The position numbers and the translations under genes were made by a program. Source: Omphiscola glabra (taxonomy: Eukaryota > Mollusca > Gastropoda > Lymnaeidae). From it: DNA of 64,000 nucleotides. Where the stretch lies: contig OZ024811.1 in assembly GCA_964017045.1 (NCBI GenBank), forward strand, positions 13,111,818 through 13,175,817, given 5' to 3'. This document shows, one piece after another, positions 10,983 to 22,345 of the stretch. A model generated the notes under the pieces. That model searched no databases, had not been told where the DNA came from, and was given only the letters and a program-made list of their open reading frames with translations. Every line of letters starts with the position of its first letter. Positions within the stretch are counted from its first letter, which is position 1.

Positions 10983-11362
10983 GATGACCAATAATATAGT
11001 CGTGATGTCCACTAGACGAGTGTGGATGACCAATAATATAGTCGTGATGTCCACTAGACGAGTGTGGATGACCAATAATATAGTCGTGATGTCCACTAGA
11101 CGAGTGTGGATGACAAATAATATAGTCGTGATGTCCACTAGACGAGTGTGGATGACCAATAATATAGTCGTGATGTCCACTAGACGAATGTGGATAACCA
11201 ATAATAAAGTCATGATGTCCACTAGACGAGTGTGGAAGACCAATAATATAGTCGTGATGTCCACTAGACGAGTGTGGATGACCAATAATATAGTCGTGAT
11301 GTCCACTAGACGAGTGTGGATGACCAATAATATAGTAGTGATGTCCACTATAGGAATATAAA
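10983..11362. repeat. 42-bp tandem repeat, 9 copies
   Basis: Each copy starts GATGACCAATAATATAGTCG and continues TGATGTCCACTAGACGAGTG. Copies begin every 42 bp from 10983. The sixth copy is the most diverged (GATAACCAATAATAAAG). The multiple-of-3 unit keeps frames open on both strands; these are not genes. Confidence 0.95.
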
Positions 11363-12073
11363 TGACCAACAGAGGGGGGGTGTGCAAATAATATATGTAT
11401 TTTTAAGACAGTTATCTCTTTTGCATACTTTCTCAAAAGTCGGGGAGGGGGGGGGGGGAGTCGAGCCACGACGTCCAGATTGAGCGAGATGGTTTTTATG
11501 GTTCACATAGAAATTAAGATCGAGTTTTATAGGATAATTTTTTTTTTAAAAGAACCAATTAATTTGAGGATATATTCCTTGAACTATTATATTATGTAGA
11601 TGACTACTGGCTAACTGATGATTAAATTCACAGTGATTCCCTGACCTTACGGATTACGAGGCTCTAACGTTCGGATGACTTAAGACCTCCGCAGATCACT
11701 GGCGTGCGAGACGTATTTTCACTGGGGGGTACATCTGAGAAATGAATTGAAGACCCCCTGGTCGCCCGTAATGGGGAGACCTGACCGCCAACACAATGAC
11801 GCGCCATGGGTGGGTGGCTAACGAGCAACTAACGAACAAGGGACACACGATATCTTGGCACTTCTGATTGTCAGCAATATGACATGTCACCCAACCCCTC
11901 CCCCACCCCACCCCCCCCCAACTCTCCCATTTGTCCGTGGCATGTATATGACAAGAGTAATGACGGAATGAATGAAAGACTGGTACACAGAAACTTTAAA
12001 TTGCAAGCGTTTGACACGTGTGACAGTTTTTTTTTTTCCTTCTTATTTGAGAAGATATACTTCATGCAGCAAC
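11363..12073. other. unique sequence, no gene found
   Basis: G-run at 11444-11458 and C-rich stretch near 11890-11925. Otherwise complex AT-rich sequence without a supported gene. Confidence 0.5.
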
Positions 12074-12075
12074 CA

Positions 12076-12418
12076 GACAAAACGGCAAAGAACAAAACGG
12101 CTAGTGACAAAATGACAAGGTGATAAAATGACAAGTTGACAAAATGACAAGGTGATAAAATGACAAGGTGATAAAATGACAAGTTGACAAAATGACAAGG
12201 TGACAAAATGACAAGGTTAATGGTTAGTGTCACGGCTAGTCTGATGACCCGAATACCGTGTTACTCCAACTATAAGGCATGTAAAATATCTTCAAAGAGT
12301 TGACCTTACGTTATTGCATGTAAGGCACTAAAGACGGCGGAGGCGTTTCAAGACTTGTCGTTTTGTCACCTTGTCGTTTTGTCCTTTGTCATTTTGTCAT
12401 GTGTCGTTTTGTCATGGA
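12076..12418. repeat. inverted minisatellite arms around a 140-bp spacer (foldback-like)
   Basis: The left arm (about 12076-12216) is a 15-16-bp array of GACAAAATGACAAGGTGAT type. The right arm (about 12355-12416) holds the same motif in reverse complement (TTGTCATTTTGTCATG, TTGTCGTTTTGTCACC). The unique spacer between them includes TGTTACTCCAACTATAAGG. The arrangement is like foldback-type transposons, whose ends are inverted arrays of short direct repeats. No clear target duplication was found. Confidence 0.7.
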
Positions 12419-12823
12419 ACCACTTCACACAATGATAATACAAAAAAAAAAAATTAAAAATTAATTAAAACGTCACTGGGAAAGCATAAATAAAGACATC
12501 TACGCCTTGCTAAATCGTATACGTTATAGTTGAACAAATGTTTTTAAAAAAAATATGCGCACTGGAACTCAAGCGCTGACTCAAGTGGCGTAATAGAATC
12601 AAACACTCAAATGACATTCTGTGCATGACATTTTGGATCAGTCAGAACATATAAGACATCAGACCAGACAAGAAACATTGCGCCGGTAAGACGCATGCTT
12701 TTCGGACAAAGAAACAAGGTGGATGTTGCGATCACGTGACATCAGATCAGACAACGACCCTGGAATAGTAAGACAGAAACGACTTCAGATACACAAAGTG
12801 GATTTATGACTAACACGATTTTG

Positions 12824-13703
12824 GATCAATTCGACACACACGATATTGGCCAAGACAAAGACGCTGGATCAGTTCGACACATACGATATTGGCCAAGACA
12901 AAGACGCTGGATCAGTTCGACACATACGATATTGGCCAAGACAAAGACGCTGGATCAGTTCGACACATACGATATTGGCCAAGACAAGGACGCTGGATCA
13001 GTTCGACACACACGATATTGGCCAAGACAAGGACGCTGGATCAGTTCGACACATACGATATTGGCCAAGACAAGGACGCTGGATCAGTTCGACACATACG
13101 ATATTGGCCAAGACAAAGACGCTGGATCAGTTCGACACATACAATATTGGCCAAGACAAAGACGCTGGATCAGTTCGACACATACGATATTGGCCAAGAC
13201 AAAGACGCTGGATCAGTTCGACACATACGATATTGGCCAAGACAAAGACGCTGGATCAGTTCGACACATACGATATTGGCCAAGACAAAGACGCTGGATC
13301 AGTTCGACACATACGATATTGGCCAAGACAAAGACGCTGGATCAGTTCGACACATACGATATTGGCCAAGACAAGGACGCTGGATCAGTTCGACACACAC
13401 GATATTGGCCAAGACAAAGACGCTGGATCAGTTCGACACATACGATATTGGCCAAGACAAAGACGCTGGATCAGTTCGACACATACGATATTGGCCAAGA
13501 CAAGGACGCTGGATCAGTTCGACACATACGATATTGGCCAAGACAAAGACGCTGGATCAGTTCGACACATACGATATTGGCCAAGACAAGGACGCTGGAT
13601 CAGTTCGACACACACGATATTGGCCAAGACAAGGACGCTGGATCAGTTCGACACATACGATATTGGCCAAAACAAAGACGCTGGATCAGTTCGACACAAG
13701 ACA
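12824..13703 (+). repeat. 43-bp minisatellite, about 20 copies, open in all three forward frames
   Basis: The unit joins TTGGCCAAGACAAAGACGCT to GGATCAGTTCGACACATACG. Units differ mainly at two sites, AAAGAC/AAGGAC and CATACG/CACACG. 43 leaves remainder 1 on division by 3 and the unit has no forward stop, so frames starting at 12806, 12846 and 12889 all run 270-317 codons and repeat with a 43-residue period that passes through all three readings. The minus strand lacks a comparable frame. Probably non-coding, though transcription and translation cannot be excluded. Confidence 0.9.
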
Positions 13704-14139
13704 TTAAAACCACCAAACAGGGTCAACAACAATGGATCAGTTGGGCGCAGAAGACGTAAACCCTGACAAACGACAATTGTAAGCAGTCGAGCCCCACGTG
13801 ACACCGGACCAGTTGGCCACCATTACAAAACATTTGACCAGTCCCTATAAATTTGAAAAGTGCTGCCTTCCTTATGATTGGCACCATACAGTGAGCTGCA
13901 AGGTGCATCCCCTTCCCCCTTATAACAAGGGAAAGTCTCTTTTTGATGGAAACCATGGTGCACGGGAGGCAACCCACAGGGAAAGGGGATTAACTCGGGC
14001 CACACCGCCGGTTTTCATTTCACGAATGTGCTATTGGCTCTAAGCTCTTAATAACCCGATTTTTTTTCCTACCCCCTTCCTTAATCTCTTCTGCATCCTT
14101 CTCTTCCTTTCTCCCATCTCAAAATTTTCTCATTTCTCC
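13704..14139. other. unique sequence, no gene found
   Basis: Short open frames on both strands at 13723-14043 lack splice sites or recognisable domains. Confidence 0.4.
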
Positions 14140-14435
14140 CCCAAAATCGGTATATCTTATATACCTTCTTACTTCTGCCCAAAAATCAGTATACCTTATT
14201 TATCGTCTTATTTCTACCTTCTTTATATCTTCTTCTTATTTCTAAAAGAAGTCAGTACGTATTATGTACCTTCTTCGTACTTCCCCCAAAGACCGTTATA
14301 TCATACATACCTTCTTCAAAATGCCTTCCAATACTCAGTCTATTTTAAATAACTTCTTCTCGTTACTCCCAAAAGTCGGTATATCTTGTATATGTTTTTT
14401 CTTATTTCTCCACACATGCTACAATGTTAATTCAT
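14140..14435. repeat. strongly diverged tandem repeat of about 60 bp
   Basis: Variants of AAAATCGGTATATCTTATAT and of CCTTCTTACTTCTGCCC alternate at least five times with many substitutions and indels, indicating an old array that is no longer being homogenised. Confidence 0.6.
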
Positions 14436-14470
14436 TTCTTCTTTGAGCTGCACATCTGTTGTTTCAATCG

Positions 14471-14509
14471 CAAATATCCACTGCAAATATCCACTGCAAA
14501 TATCCACTC
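14471..14509. repeat. 13-bp direct repeat, 3 copies
   Basis: CAAATATCCACTG occurs three times head to tail, the last ending in CAAG. Confidence 0.85.
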
Positions 14510-14779
14510 AAGTTCCTTTTTTAGGAAATACCGTTTCCAAAACTCTTCAATCACACTTCTCTTCTGTCTCTCATTTCCTCCCTCTTCTCCGAAACGTCCC
14601 TATTATTCTCCTTTCTCCTTCTGCAATAGTAATCTAAGTTTTCATGTAAATGCATCGTCTTTCATCATGCACCCCACCTCCTCTTTTTTTTTTCTCTCCC
14701 CGTTCACAGAAACCCCCCCCCCCCCCCCACACCACCCGCCCCCTGCAGCAATCTTACGCCAGCGACACATCTCGCTAAA

Positions 14780-16488
14780 TAGAATCTGACGCTAAAAGGT
14801 GAATTAGTTGTGACGTCACATCCCCACTATTTCATTCACTGCGTCAGTGAGATAACGCTAATCAGGCCAATCATCTCCCCCGAATGTCACAGAGATAAGT
14901 TTTAATAGGTCGGCCATCCGCCTGGGCGTCCAATGACAAAAAAGCTTCTAAAATTCACGGACATGACAGCGGCCGAAATTAAACTGTCCGTGCGGCAGGG
15001 GAAACACAATTCTTGATCTCATAGGGCTATTACGTCTTAACGTGAGAATCGGGCATCTGCATCCATTCTACTTAAACTCGCTTTTGTCTTATTTAGGGGC
15101 AATGATCTCGTGTTATGGTTCTCAAGGCGCACACTCATGGGCGCTAGATGCAATCCTTTTTCTCAAACCTAAATTGTTGGAGGTACACCATGACTAACTA
15201 CACACCATGACCAACTACACAGCATGAAATCAAAAGAAATATCACATTGGAAATTTTGTGTTCATGTCATAGAAACGTTAATGTTACCCATGGTCATTTA
15301 TCCATCAGCCAACTCCACGGGGATCTTTGTTAATCCTTCATTGATTACATAATAATACTACGTAAAAGCCTTAAGAGCGACTGATGTGACCCCCCCCCCC
15401 CCCCACGTAAATCCACCAATATACTTTTGGCGGAGCCTCTGAGAAAAAGTAGACTCCCCACTCGGGAACCAGCAATCATACGTTTATGAATCCTCGACGA
15501 GGGTGACCTTTTACTTTGACATTACGGCCCAGATCATAGAAGGTCATTGTTTTAGGTGATCTTGTTTTTTGTGTTTTTTTTAATTTTTTATTTTTTTATT
15601 TTAGACAAATGAGGTCTTCGAACTACAGTGTTGAATCTGTCTCAGGGCATTGGTGCGGGAAGTTTACATTGGGTGTTGTCAGGCTCGCAATGTAAGTTAC
15701 AATACAAGTATATAACCTTGACGATTGCTACGAACGGCCTCTATAAAACGAACTGAGATAGAACAATGCGCGAATAGATAATTCGTTTTAGTACCAAATC
15801 GGATTCTGAGTTTTTATTCCTCGTTCACCATTTTCACTCTGATCCCCTTCAAAATGTCCCACATCAGTACCCCATCCAGCCCCCCCCTCCGCCCCGCGCC
15901 CCCCTCACCTTGGTTAGTGTTATAGTATTGTCTTTATATCTTTAAGTCACTGAAAGATGCATCCAGAAGACGCAACGCAAAGCCGACTGTCGAGAAGAGA
16001 CAGACCGGACACCTTAATGCCACGTAAATAAAGGCAATTACATCAAGACAGACCCGCCCTCATTAATAATGGAAGGTAATCGTTAGGGTGATGCGTGGAT
16101 GGTAATCACCGCATCGGCAGCCGGGGAGGGGGGTCTGCTCACGGGGTTTAGTGGCGGAGGACGACACGCTGGGACGCTCCGTTGGACACGGGCAAGATGG
16201 ATGTGGGTGGAAAGGGAGGGGGTGTCGGGGGAGTGGGGGGCGCTCTTAGCAAAGGATGGAAGAGGAGGGAGCAGAGATTTGTCTTCGTGTGGGCAAAACG
16301 TCTTCGTTGTCTCCGCCATTGTCAATTTTTAATGGCTGTCGAGTAATAGGGAATCGACGTTAACGACAATGGGGTATCGATGCCGACGATGGTATTGGGG
16401 AATCACCGGCAGCGGATCGATATGCCATTGCCACTTAGTGAATGTAACTCACGGTATCGTTACTGCTAGATACCAATAAGCCACGGGC
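14780..16488. promoter_or_regulatory. unique, motif-rich non-coding block; candidate regulatory islands
   Basis: 14790-15060 holds a consensus CRE (TGACGTCA at 14811-14818), GAGATAACGCTAATC, AGAGATAAGTTTTAATAGG and several homeodomain-like TAAT cores in complex sequence. A second island at 15940-16080 contains GTAAATAAAGGCAATTACAT and CATTAATAATGG. Between them are a short 17-bp repeat (ACCATGACTAACTACAC, 15188-15225) and a C-run at 15391. The regulatory reading is inference from motif density. Confidence 0.3.
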
Positions 16489-16645
16489 CAATGTTGCCGC
16501 CACAGATCAATGGTGCCGCGCACAGGTCAATGTTCACGCCACATGTCAATGGTGCCGCCACAGGTCAATTGTGCCGTCACAGGTCAATGGTGCCGTTACA
16601 GGTCGATGGTGCCGCCACAGGTCAATGGGGTTGCCACCGATCAAT
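16489..16645. repeat. 19-bp tandem repeat, about 8 copies
   Basis: The unit is GGTGCCGCCACAGGTCAAT with one or two changes per copy. Confidence 0.85.
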
Positions 16646-17194
16646 ATGACTGGGTATATAAGAGGTTAATGTAAGAAAAACTAAAAAAAGATTTAGTATT
16701 ATGGTATCGACGGTAATATTTCCTAGGAGACGCAAAGACAGACTACATTGGCAGATTCGGGTTGCTTGTGAACAACGGGTTGTTACTGGGGTACTTGGGC
16801 GGGCTATTTAGGGGGGTGGGTCGGATGACGGGTTGGTAGTAAACAAATTGTTAAAACATCACTTAAATTGAATTTAGTCAAATTATAAACGTCCATAGGT
16901 CAACTTCGTATTAAGCTGAATGGGGAAGCGAAACAGCCCTGACCCTCTCAAACCCCCTTCCAATCTACTTTCTGCAACATCTCCCTCGATAACACCCCAC
17001 CTTTCTGGCGCCCTCACCCCTTCTGTTTGCTAAACTTTCAATCTGATTAGGGCACGTTCCCTTGTCTCCTCACGTTTGCTGTGACGTCACGGGAACTGCT
17101 CATCATGATGGACCTTAATGAGATGACCTACAATCATGGATGCACTGTTATCCGCTGACACATAAAATCTCATTCTGACTGTCTTCCACACAGC
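16646..17194. other. unique sequence, no gene found
   Basis: Complex sequence with a CRE consensus TGACGTCA at 17082-17089. No supported gene. Confidence 0.5.
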
Positions 17195-17395
17195 CGCGGG
17201 GCGTCCAACAGCGTAATGGTCAGAGGGCGTTGAGCAGTCTGATGAACAGAGGGCGTCAAACAGTCTTGTGAGCAGAAAGCGTCCCACTGTCTGATGAACA
17301 GGATATCCAACGGTCTGGTGATAAGAGGGCGTCCAACAACAAGATGGCCAGAGGGCGTCCAACTGCCAGATGGACAGAGAGTAGTTTCCAACTGT
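17195..17395. repeat. diverged tandem repeat of about 28 bp, about 7 copies
   Basis: Copies share AGAGGGCGTCCAAC followed by variants of AGTCTGATGAAC. Minus-strand frames (17087-17465) come from this array. Confidence 0.75.
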
Positions 17396-17547
17396 TAAGG
17401 AAATATGGCATCCACCTCTGAGAACATACTAATGGCACGTTTATAACAGTGGGATGCCTAGTCATAGATAGGAAACCTTTGACCTGACGCGCTGCGTAAC
17501 AAACTATTATAATCTCTTATCTGTTATATATATTACGCTTCAGGTAG

Positions 17548-17712
17548 ACTGCTTCCATTTCCGGCTGCTTCCTAACAAGCTAGCTGCTTCCTATTCATCG
17601 TATTTGGTATAGAGATTATATATCTTATATATATATATGTATATATATTAGCTGTTGGCGTGACTCGTCGGCAGCTTCCTAATCATCGCATTTGGTATTG
17701 AGAGTATATTAC
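17548..17712. repeat. two-copy direct repeat about 100 bp apart
   Basis: GCTGCTTCCTATTCATCG then TATTTGGTATAGAGATTATA near 17588 recurs as GCAGCTTCCTAATCATCG then CATTTGGTATTGAGAGTATA near 17672, with a (TA)n tract between. Confidence 0.7.
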
Positions 17713-18262
17713 ACAAAGATTCTATATGTTTGAAAGTATGGTTCAATAATGAGCTCACTAGTGCGCAAAATATAATTCCCGTTTACTACGCTAAATGATT
17801 TATTTTTTTATAACGCAACTGCATTTGGTGCGTAATCTTTTCTTTTCGGAAAATGAAATCGTCTCAACATAATTATGGTGTATTAAGTGTTCGGCCTAAA
17901 AGTGGTTGTGACATCAGAATATTCAAAAAAAGGTGGTTGTAGCGAAATTGGGATTCTTAAATGTGCGTTACTTGAGTTCATGTTTTGTTAAGTAACTTTA
18001 GTAGATGGGAAGATTACGCCTTGCTGTCGTCCATGTTTGGCGGGCTAGAACTTGTATTAAATAATACACATGGCTCGTCTTTGATGTGGGTTTTCTTTTT
18101 ATGCACCCCCCCCTTTCCTCTTTGCTGGTCGTTAGAATCAAGAACAATTACAAAAAAAGAAACAAACAAAAAAAAATTCTACTAAAATCAGTTCGTTTGA
18201 AAGAATCTTTCATTGTATAAAATGGACAACATCTCTCAATGGTCACTTTGTAACGCCAGTTG
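17713..18262. other. unique AT-rich sequence, no gene found
   Basis: Nothing beyond short A-runs and random short frames. Confidence 0.5.
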
Positions 18263-18267
18263 TAATT

Positions 18268-18350
18268 TATCCAGCCATCCATGTGGCGCTACACACCATG
18301 TAGGGCTTTGGACTGCATCACTACTTCCTTCCACTCACACATAACTGATG
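18268..18350 (+). mobile_element. dispersed repeat family, copy A (GTGGCGCTACA type)
   Basis: CCATGTGGCGCTACACACCA, then GGGCTTTGGACTGCATCA and CTACTTCCTTCCACTCA match the segment at 28722-28795 in the same order. The sharing of about 80 bp at two distant sites marks a dispersed element, perhaps the tail of a non-LTR retrotransposon or SINE. The class is not proven. Confidence 0.6.
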
Positions 18351-19870
18351 TAATTTATAATAAACTAATAATAATAATAACCAAACAAAACAAAACAAAC
18401 CAACATAAAAAGGGGGAGGGGGGGGGGCAAGTTAATAATTGCAACTTACCAAACGGTCACATAGTAAGTTGAGAAATAATTGACAGAGAAACAAAGAGGA
18501 TCATATCAGTGACATTTAAACCATATTTCATTTATTACTGATGATTCTTCCCTAATTTTAAAAAAAAAAAATATATATATATATATTAAAATAATAATAA
18601 TTTAATGCATTAAATTGTTGCTCTCTCTGTATGTTCTATTTAATTTAACTTGCCGGTCACCACCAATTTGATTGTTTTTAACCACATCACGTTAACCAAG
18701 GTCTGTCCCCTGTTGTAAAGCCTTCTCCAAACACTAACGGATTTTTTTTAAACGACCCCTTTAAAAAAAAAAAAAAACAACACACCCACACCAACAGTGC
18801 ATGCTAACATAGTTACTCATAAAGAAACAGGGTTCGCTGGATGGGTGGATGGGTGGATCACACCCGCTCAAGGTCAACGCATTTGGTATTGAAATAAAAA
18901 AAAAAAAATAAAAAAAAAAAAAAAAAAAATTCGGAAACTTTGAAATCAAAATTTATATATTTAATTATTTTTTTTTTACGATCATTCGTTTGTTATTTTT
19001 TTTAAAAAATGCTTTCTCCGTTTGCATTTGGGGAAAGACATCATTTTAGAAGGGGACAAAAAAAAAATCTATTTCTTTTCAACAAATAACATTTTTTTTC
19101 CCCCCATTGCGCGAACATGACGCTTTTGTTTTCTCACCAAATACTTTAGCAAACAAGACACAAATTGTCCTTCCACACATCGCTTTTGTTCCAAGTTGCC
19201 ACACCCCCCCCCCCTTTCCACCACACCCCTCATTTACCGAGCCTAATCGAGTATTGTTTATGCCGCATCCATGCAGTTTTTAAAAACAATAACATGGTGG
19301 TTTTGTTTGTCTTATTTCGTTGAACCCCTATCCCCAGCCCACTCCCCCCTTTTTGTTTTCTATCCCCTAATTCTGTTCGGCGGCCATCTTCTACCCCCCC
19401 CCCCTTCCCCACCCCTGGTCCACTGTGACAAAACCTGAACTTCTTCGTCATGGAACTCCAAATCTTTTGCTCTCCATTTGGCCCCATGCAAAAAAAAAAA
19501 AAAGTCTGGCCAACAACTGCCAGAGGCTCTGGGCACGTCTCCCTTCCTATTTCTCGCGGGAGATCTAGTGAAATGTTAGTTTATTTTAAAAAAAAAATAA
19601 TAATAATTCTACTTTCCTTTTTTAAAAAACAAAATTATATTGTTTCTATGTCAAAGCCCCCCCCCCCCCCTTTTTAAATCCCGTTCTTCTTTTTCACCTT
19701 GTGCGTGTGGCTTGTCTCACTTAGATATCCTCTTTATCTGGATTCTACATCGTCAACCGTGATGCATATTTATTTTTGTTTTTCTTCCACTTTTAGTTTC
19801 TCCCTTGGTTTCTCAAGATGAATTCACTGCACTAAATGAACCTGTCGTGGGTGCTGGACCCTAGTGTTGC
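18351..19870. other. AT-rich sequence with simple repeats, no gene found
   Basis: Contains a (TA)n at 18570-18585, long A-runs near 18765 and 18895-18930, and C-runs near 19203 and 19396. No convincing coding frame. Confidence 0.5.
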
Positions 19871-19874
19871 TGCG

Positions 19875-20755
19875 TTAGAGGTGTTGGTACAGTCTTGGGG
19901 GGTGCTGCAGTCTTGGTGTCGCTACGGTCTAGGGGTTCTACAATCTTAGTGGTTCTACAATCTTAGTGGTTCTACAGTCTTAGTGGTTCTACAGTCTTAG
20001 TGGTTCTACAGTCTTAGTGGTTCTACAGTCTTAGTGGTTCTACAGTCTAGGGGTTCTACAGTTTTAGTGGTTCTACAATCTTAGTGGTTCTACAGTCTTA
20101 GTGGCTCTACAGTATTAGTGGTTCTACAGTCTTAGTGGTTCTACAGTATTAGTGGTTCTGAGGTCTTAGTGGTTCTGCAGTCTTAGTGGTTCTACAGTCT
20201 TAGTGGTTCTACAGTCTTAGTGGTTCTACAGTCTTAGTGGTTCTACAGTATTAGTGGTTCTGAGGTCTTAGTGGTTCTACAGTCTTAGTGGTTCTACAGT
20301 CTTAGTGGTTCTACAGTCTTAGTGGTTCTGCGGTCTTAGTGGTTCTACAGTCTTAGTGGTTCTACAGTCTTAGTGGTTCTACAGTCTTAGTGGTTCTACA
20401 GTCTTAGTGGTTCTACAGTCTTAGTGGTTCTACAGTCTTAGTGGTTCTACAGTCTTAGTGGTTCTACAGTCTAGTGGCTCTACGGTCTTAGTGGTTATAC
20501 AGTCTAGTGGCTCTACAGTCTTAGTGGTTCTACAGTCTGGTGGCTCTACATTCTCAGTGGTTCTACAGTCTAGTGGTTCTAAAGTCTTAGTGGTTCTACA
20601 GTCTAATGGCTCTACAGTCTTAGTGGTTCTAGTCTTGGTGGTGCTGCAGTCTAGTGGCTCTTCATTATTAGTGGGTCTGCAGTCTTAGTGGTTCTGCAGT
20701 CTTAGTGGTTCTACAGTCTTAGTGGTTCTACAGTCTAAGTGGTTCCACAATCTAA
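19875..20755. repeat. 17-bp minisatellite, left part, about 50 copies
   Basis: The unit is GTGGTTCTACAGTCTTA. It is highly regular from 19930 to 20460 and shows more variants (16-bp units lacking one T, CTCTACAG, GGTCTG) towards the right. The array is interrupted at 20756 by a Harbinger element and resumes at 22275. Confidence 0.95.
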
Positions 20756-21345
20756 GGGTGCTAACACACTAGGTCCGGGTTTCACCGGATTCCAAGACTG
20801 ACGAACGAGACTAGATCGGTATAAAAAAACAAATGCAATAACAAAGTGAACACAGCTACATTTGCTCAGGCGTCATCGGTGACAGTCGGTAACGCGCGCC
20901 GGTCGAATTTGTTTTTTTCGTCAGAATTGTCCGAAGCTAATTTTAAAAACAATTAAAATGGCGGCATGTGATTTTTTACAGATTATTTGTACAAAAATGT
21001 CACCTTAAAATCTAGAATAGCCTTTCATTTGTGTACTATTCCTTTGGATCTATCATAAGTAATTTAAATATATACAAATTGTAGCATTTTATCAATTAAA
21101 ATGGTAGAAATTGATAAACTAATATCTCAAGTGGATGATCGCTCTCCACTATGGGACATAGCAACCATATAATTAGAGCGATGTTCGACGGAATTGTCCG
21201 AAGTTAAATTTAAAAAAAAAACAACAAGCAAATGACGTCACTGCAGTTCTTTTTGCATCAACTTTGTGTAGGATTCATTCGGATCCATCAAAAGTAATTT
21301 AAGATAAATACATATTGTAGAATTGTATAAAATAAACGAAGTGGC

Positions 21346-21395
21346 TATTTGTACCCGGGTATCAGAAGTGAGAGGTTGGGATTAAAAAACGATAT
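21346..21395 (-). mobile_element. MITE end with GTACCCGGGTAT core (copy 2, fragment) inside the Harbinger element
   Basis: TATTTGTACCCGGGTATCAG then AAGTGAGAGGTTGGGATT is the reverse complement of the right end of the element at 40323-40564. The matching flank GAAGTGGC on its outer side is also shared with that element (CCACTTC after its right end). Only one end was recognised; the rest is lost or too diverged. Confidence 0.65.
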
Positions 21396-21609
21396 GTGTA
21401 AACTTCAAATTCTCGTGATACAGTATCACCACTGGTTGTGCATGGTCGCATCAGATGTTTCTTCGGAAGATAACCTTGGTCACCAAGAAAAACATATGGA
21501 AGATGTGTATTTATTAATCCCAGGTATCTGTCTTGGTTAAGGAAAGGGGAAATACCCCGTTCCTATGTGGTTGTAAAGATTTGATTCAACGAAAATACCA
21601 CTGTCACTC

Positions 21610-21940
21610 TGCTGCCCCACATTCAACACTTAATAATTTAATTTATACTTTGCACCAACAAAGCATACCACAGAGTGGTAGTTTTATAATTAAAATATTT
21701 AGAACATGATAAATTTTACATTCAATGCAGACATGCTTGCCGACAATGCTACCAACACAATGTGGAAAGTTCCATATCCTTTCGTAGTCCTTAGCAGTCT
21801 CTTCCATTAATCCTATGGTGGGACAAGGCATACGCTCCTCAACAAAGCACTCCCAAAAAGCATCACTGGTGTCATTAATAATAATGGATATTGTGCAGGG
21901 GGCTATCCGATCGGAAAATGCAAGAGATTTTTATGTTACT
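21610..21940 (-). pseudogene. PIF/Harbinger transposase remnant (HARBI1-like DDE domain), broken
   Basis: On the minus strand one frame reads PCTISIIINDTSDAFWEC and, further on, ETAKDYERIWNFPHCVGS then IVGKHVCIEC. This order (TISKII...WECL...ERKWNFPNCIGAIDGKH) is the signature of the Harbinger DDE nuclease. The expected first catalytic Asp in GAIDGKH is Val here (codon near 21742-21744). A frameshift follows: the next frame gives NYHSVVCFVGAKYK, matching the usual YHSIVLQALVDANYKF block, with Gly in place of the second catalytic Asp. An in-frame TAA lies upstream near 21935. The enzyme is incomplete, shifted and lacks two catalytic residues, so it is dead. The family assignment is from remembered motifs. 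Confidence 0.85.
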
Positions 21941-22274
21941 CCCACAATAGGTAGGTAGTCAAAAGTTTGTTGGTTCATTCTGACAATAATAATTTTAATA
22001 ATGGATTTTTCGTCAAATAGAACATATGTTCATCTATTCCAGTTTTTTTTAATACAACAAGCTCATTAAAAATCTATGTTTAGTTTAATACTCGCCAGCG
22101 GAAAGACAGCAGGGTCAAGGCCGTTGTTAGGATAAGCAATAAACATTCGGATGCGATCGGCTGCCATGTATTCTCAATTTCTACAATGTCCGACGTACAG
22201 TTCTACCGAGCGACCGGTCTCGTCGTCAGTCTTGGAATCCGGTGAAACCCGGACCTAGTGTGTTCTCACCCTAA

Positions 22275-22345
22275 GTGGTTCTACAGTCTTAATGGTGCTA
22301 CAGTCAAGTGGTGCTACATTCAAGTGTGGTGCTACAGTCCAGGGG
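22275..22345. repeat. 17-bp minisatellite, right part after the insertion
   Basis: GTGGTTCTACAGTCTTAATG and further diverged units continue the array that stops at 20755. The displaced part is short and degenerate, so the insertion hit near the array edge. Confidence 0.85.

Larger units (their letters stand above)
20756..22271 (-). mobile_element. PIF/Harbinger DNA transposon, decayed, inserted in the 17-bp array
   Basis: The element is 1516 bp. Its terminal inverted repeats are about 60 bp: the left end GGGTGCTAACACACTAGGTC matches the reverse complement of the right end (GGGTGAGAACACACTAGGTC), and the match continues through CGGGTTTCACCGGATTCC. It is flanked by TAA at 20753-20755 and 22272-22274, the 3-bp TWA target typical of PIF/Harbinger. 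Removing the insert restores a normal array unit (TCTAAGTGGTTCT), so insertion post-dates the array. The interior holds a diverged segment present twice (GAATTGTCCGAAG at about 20928 and 21191, each followed by ATCA-AAGTAATTTAA) and a transposase remnant on the minus strand. Confidence 0.9.

Noticed and set aside
12806..13759. 317-codon plus-strand frame as a gene
   Set aside because: All three forward frames are open by the same repeat. I report the array as unusual but do not call a CDS without transcript evidence.
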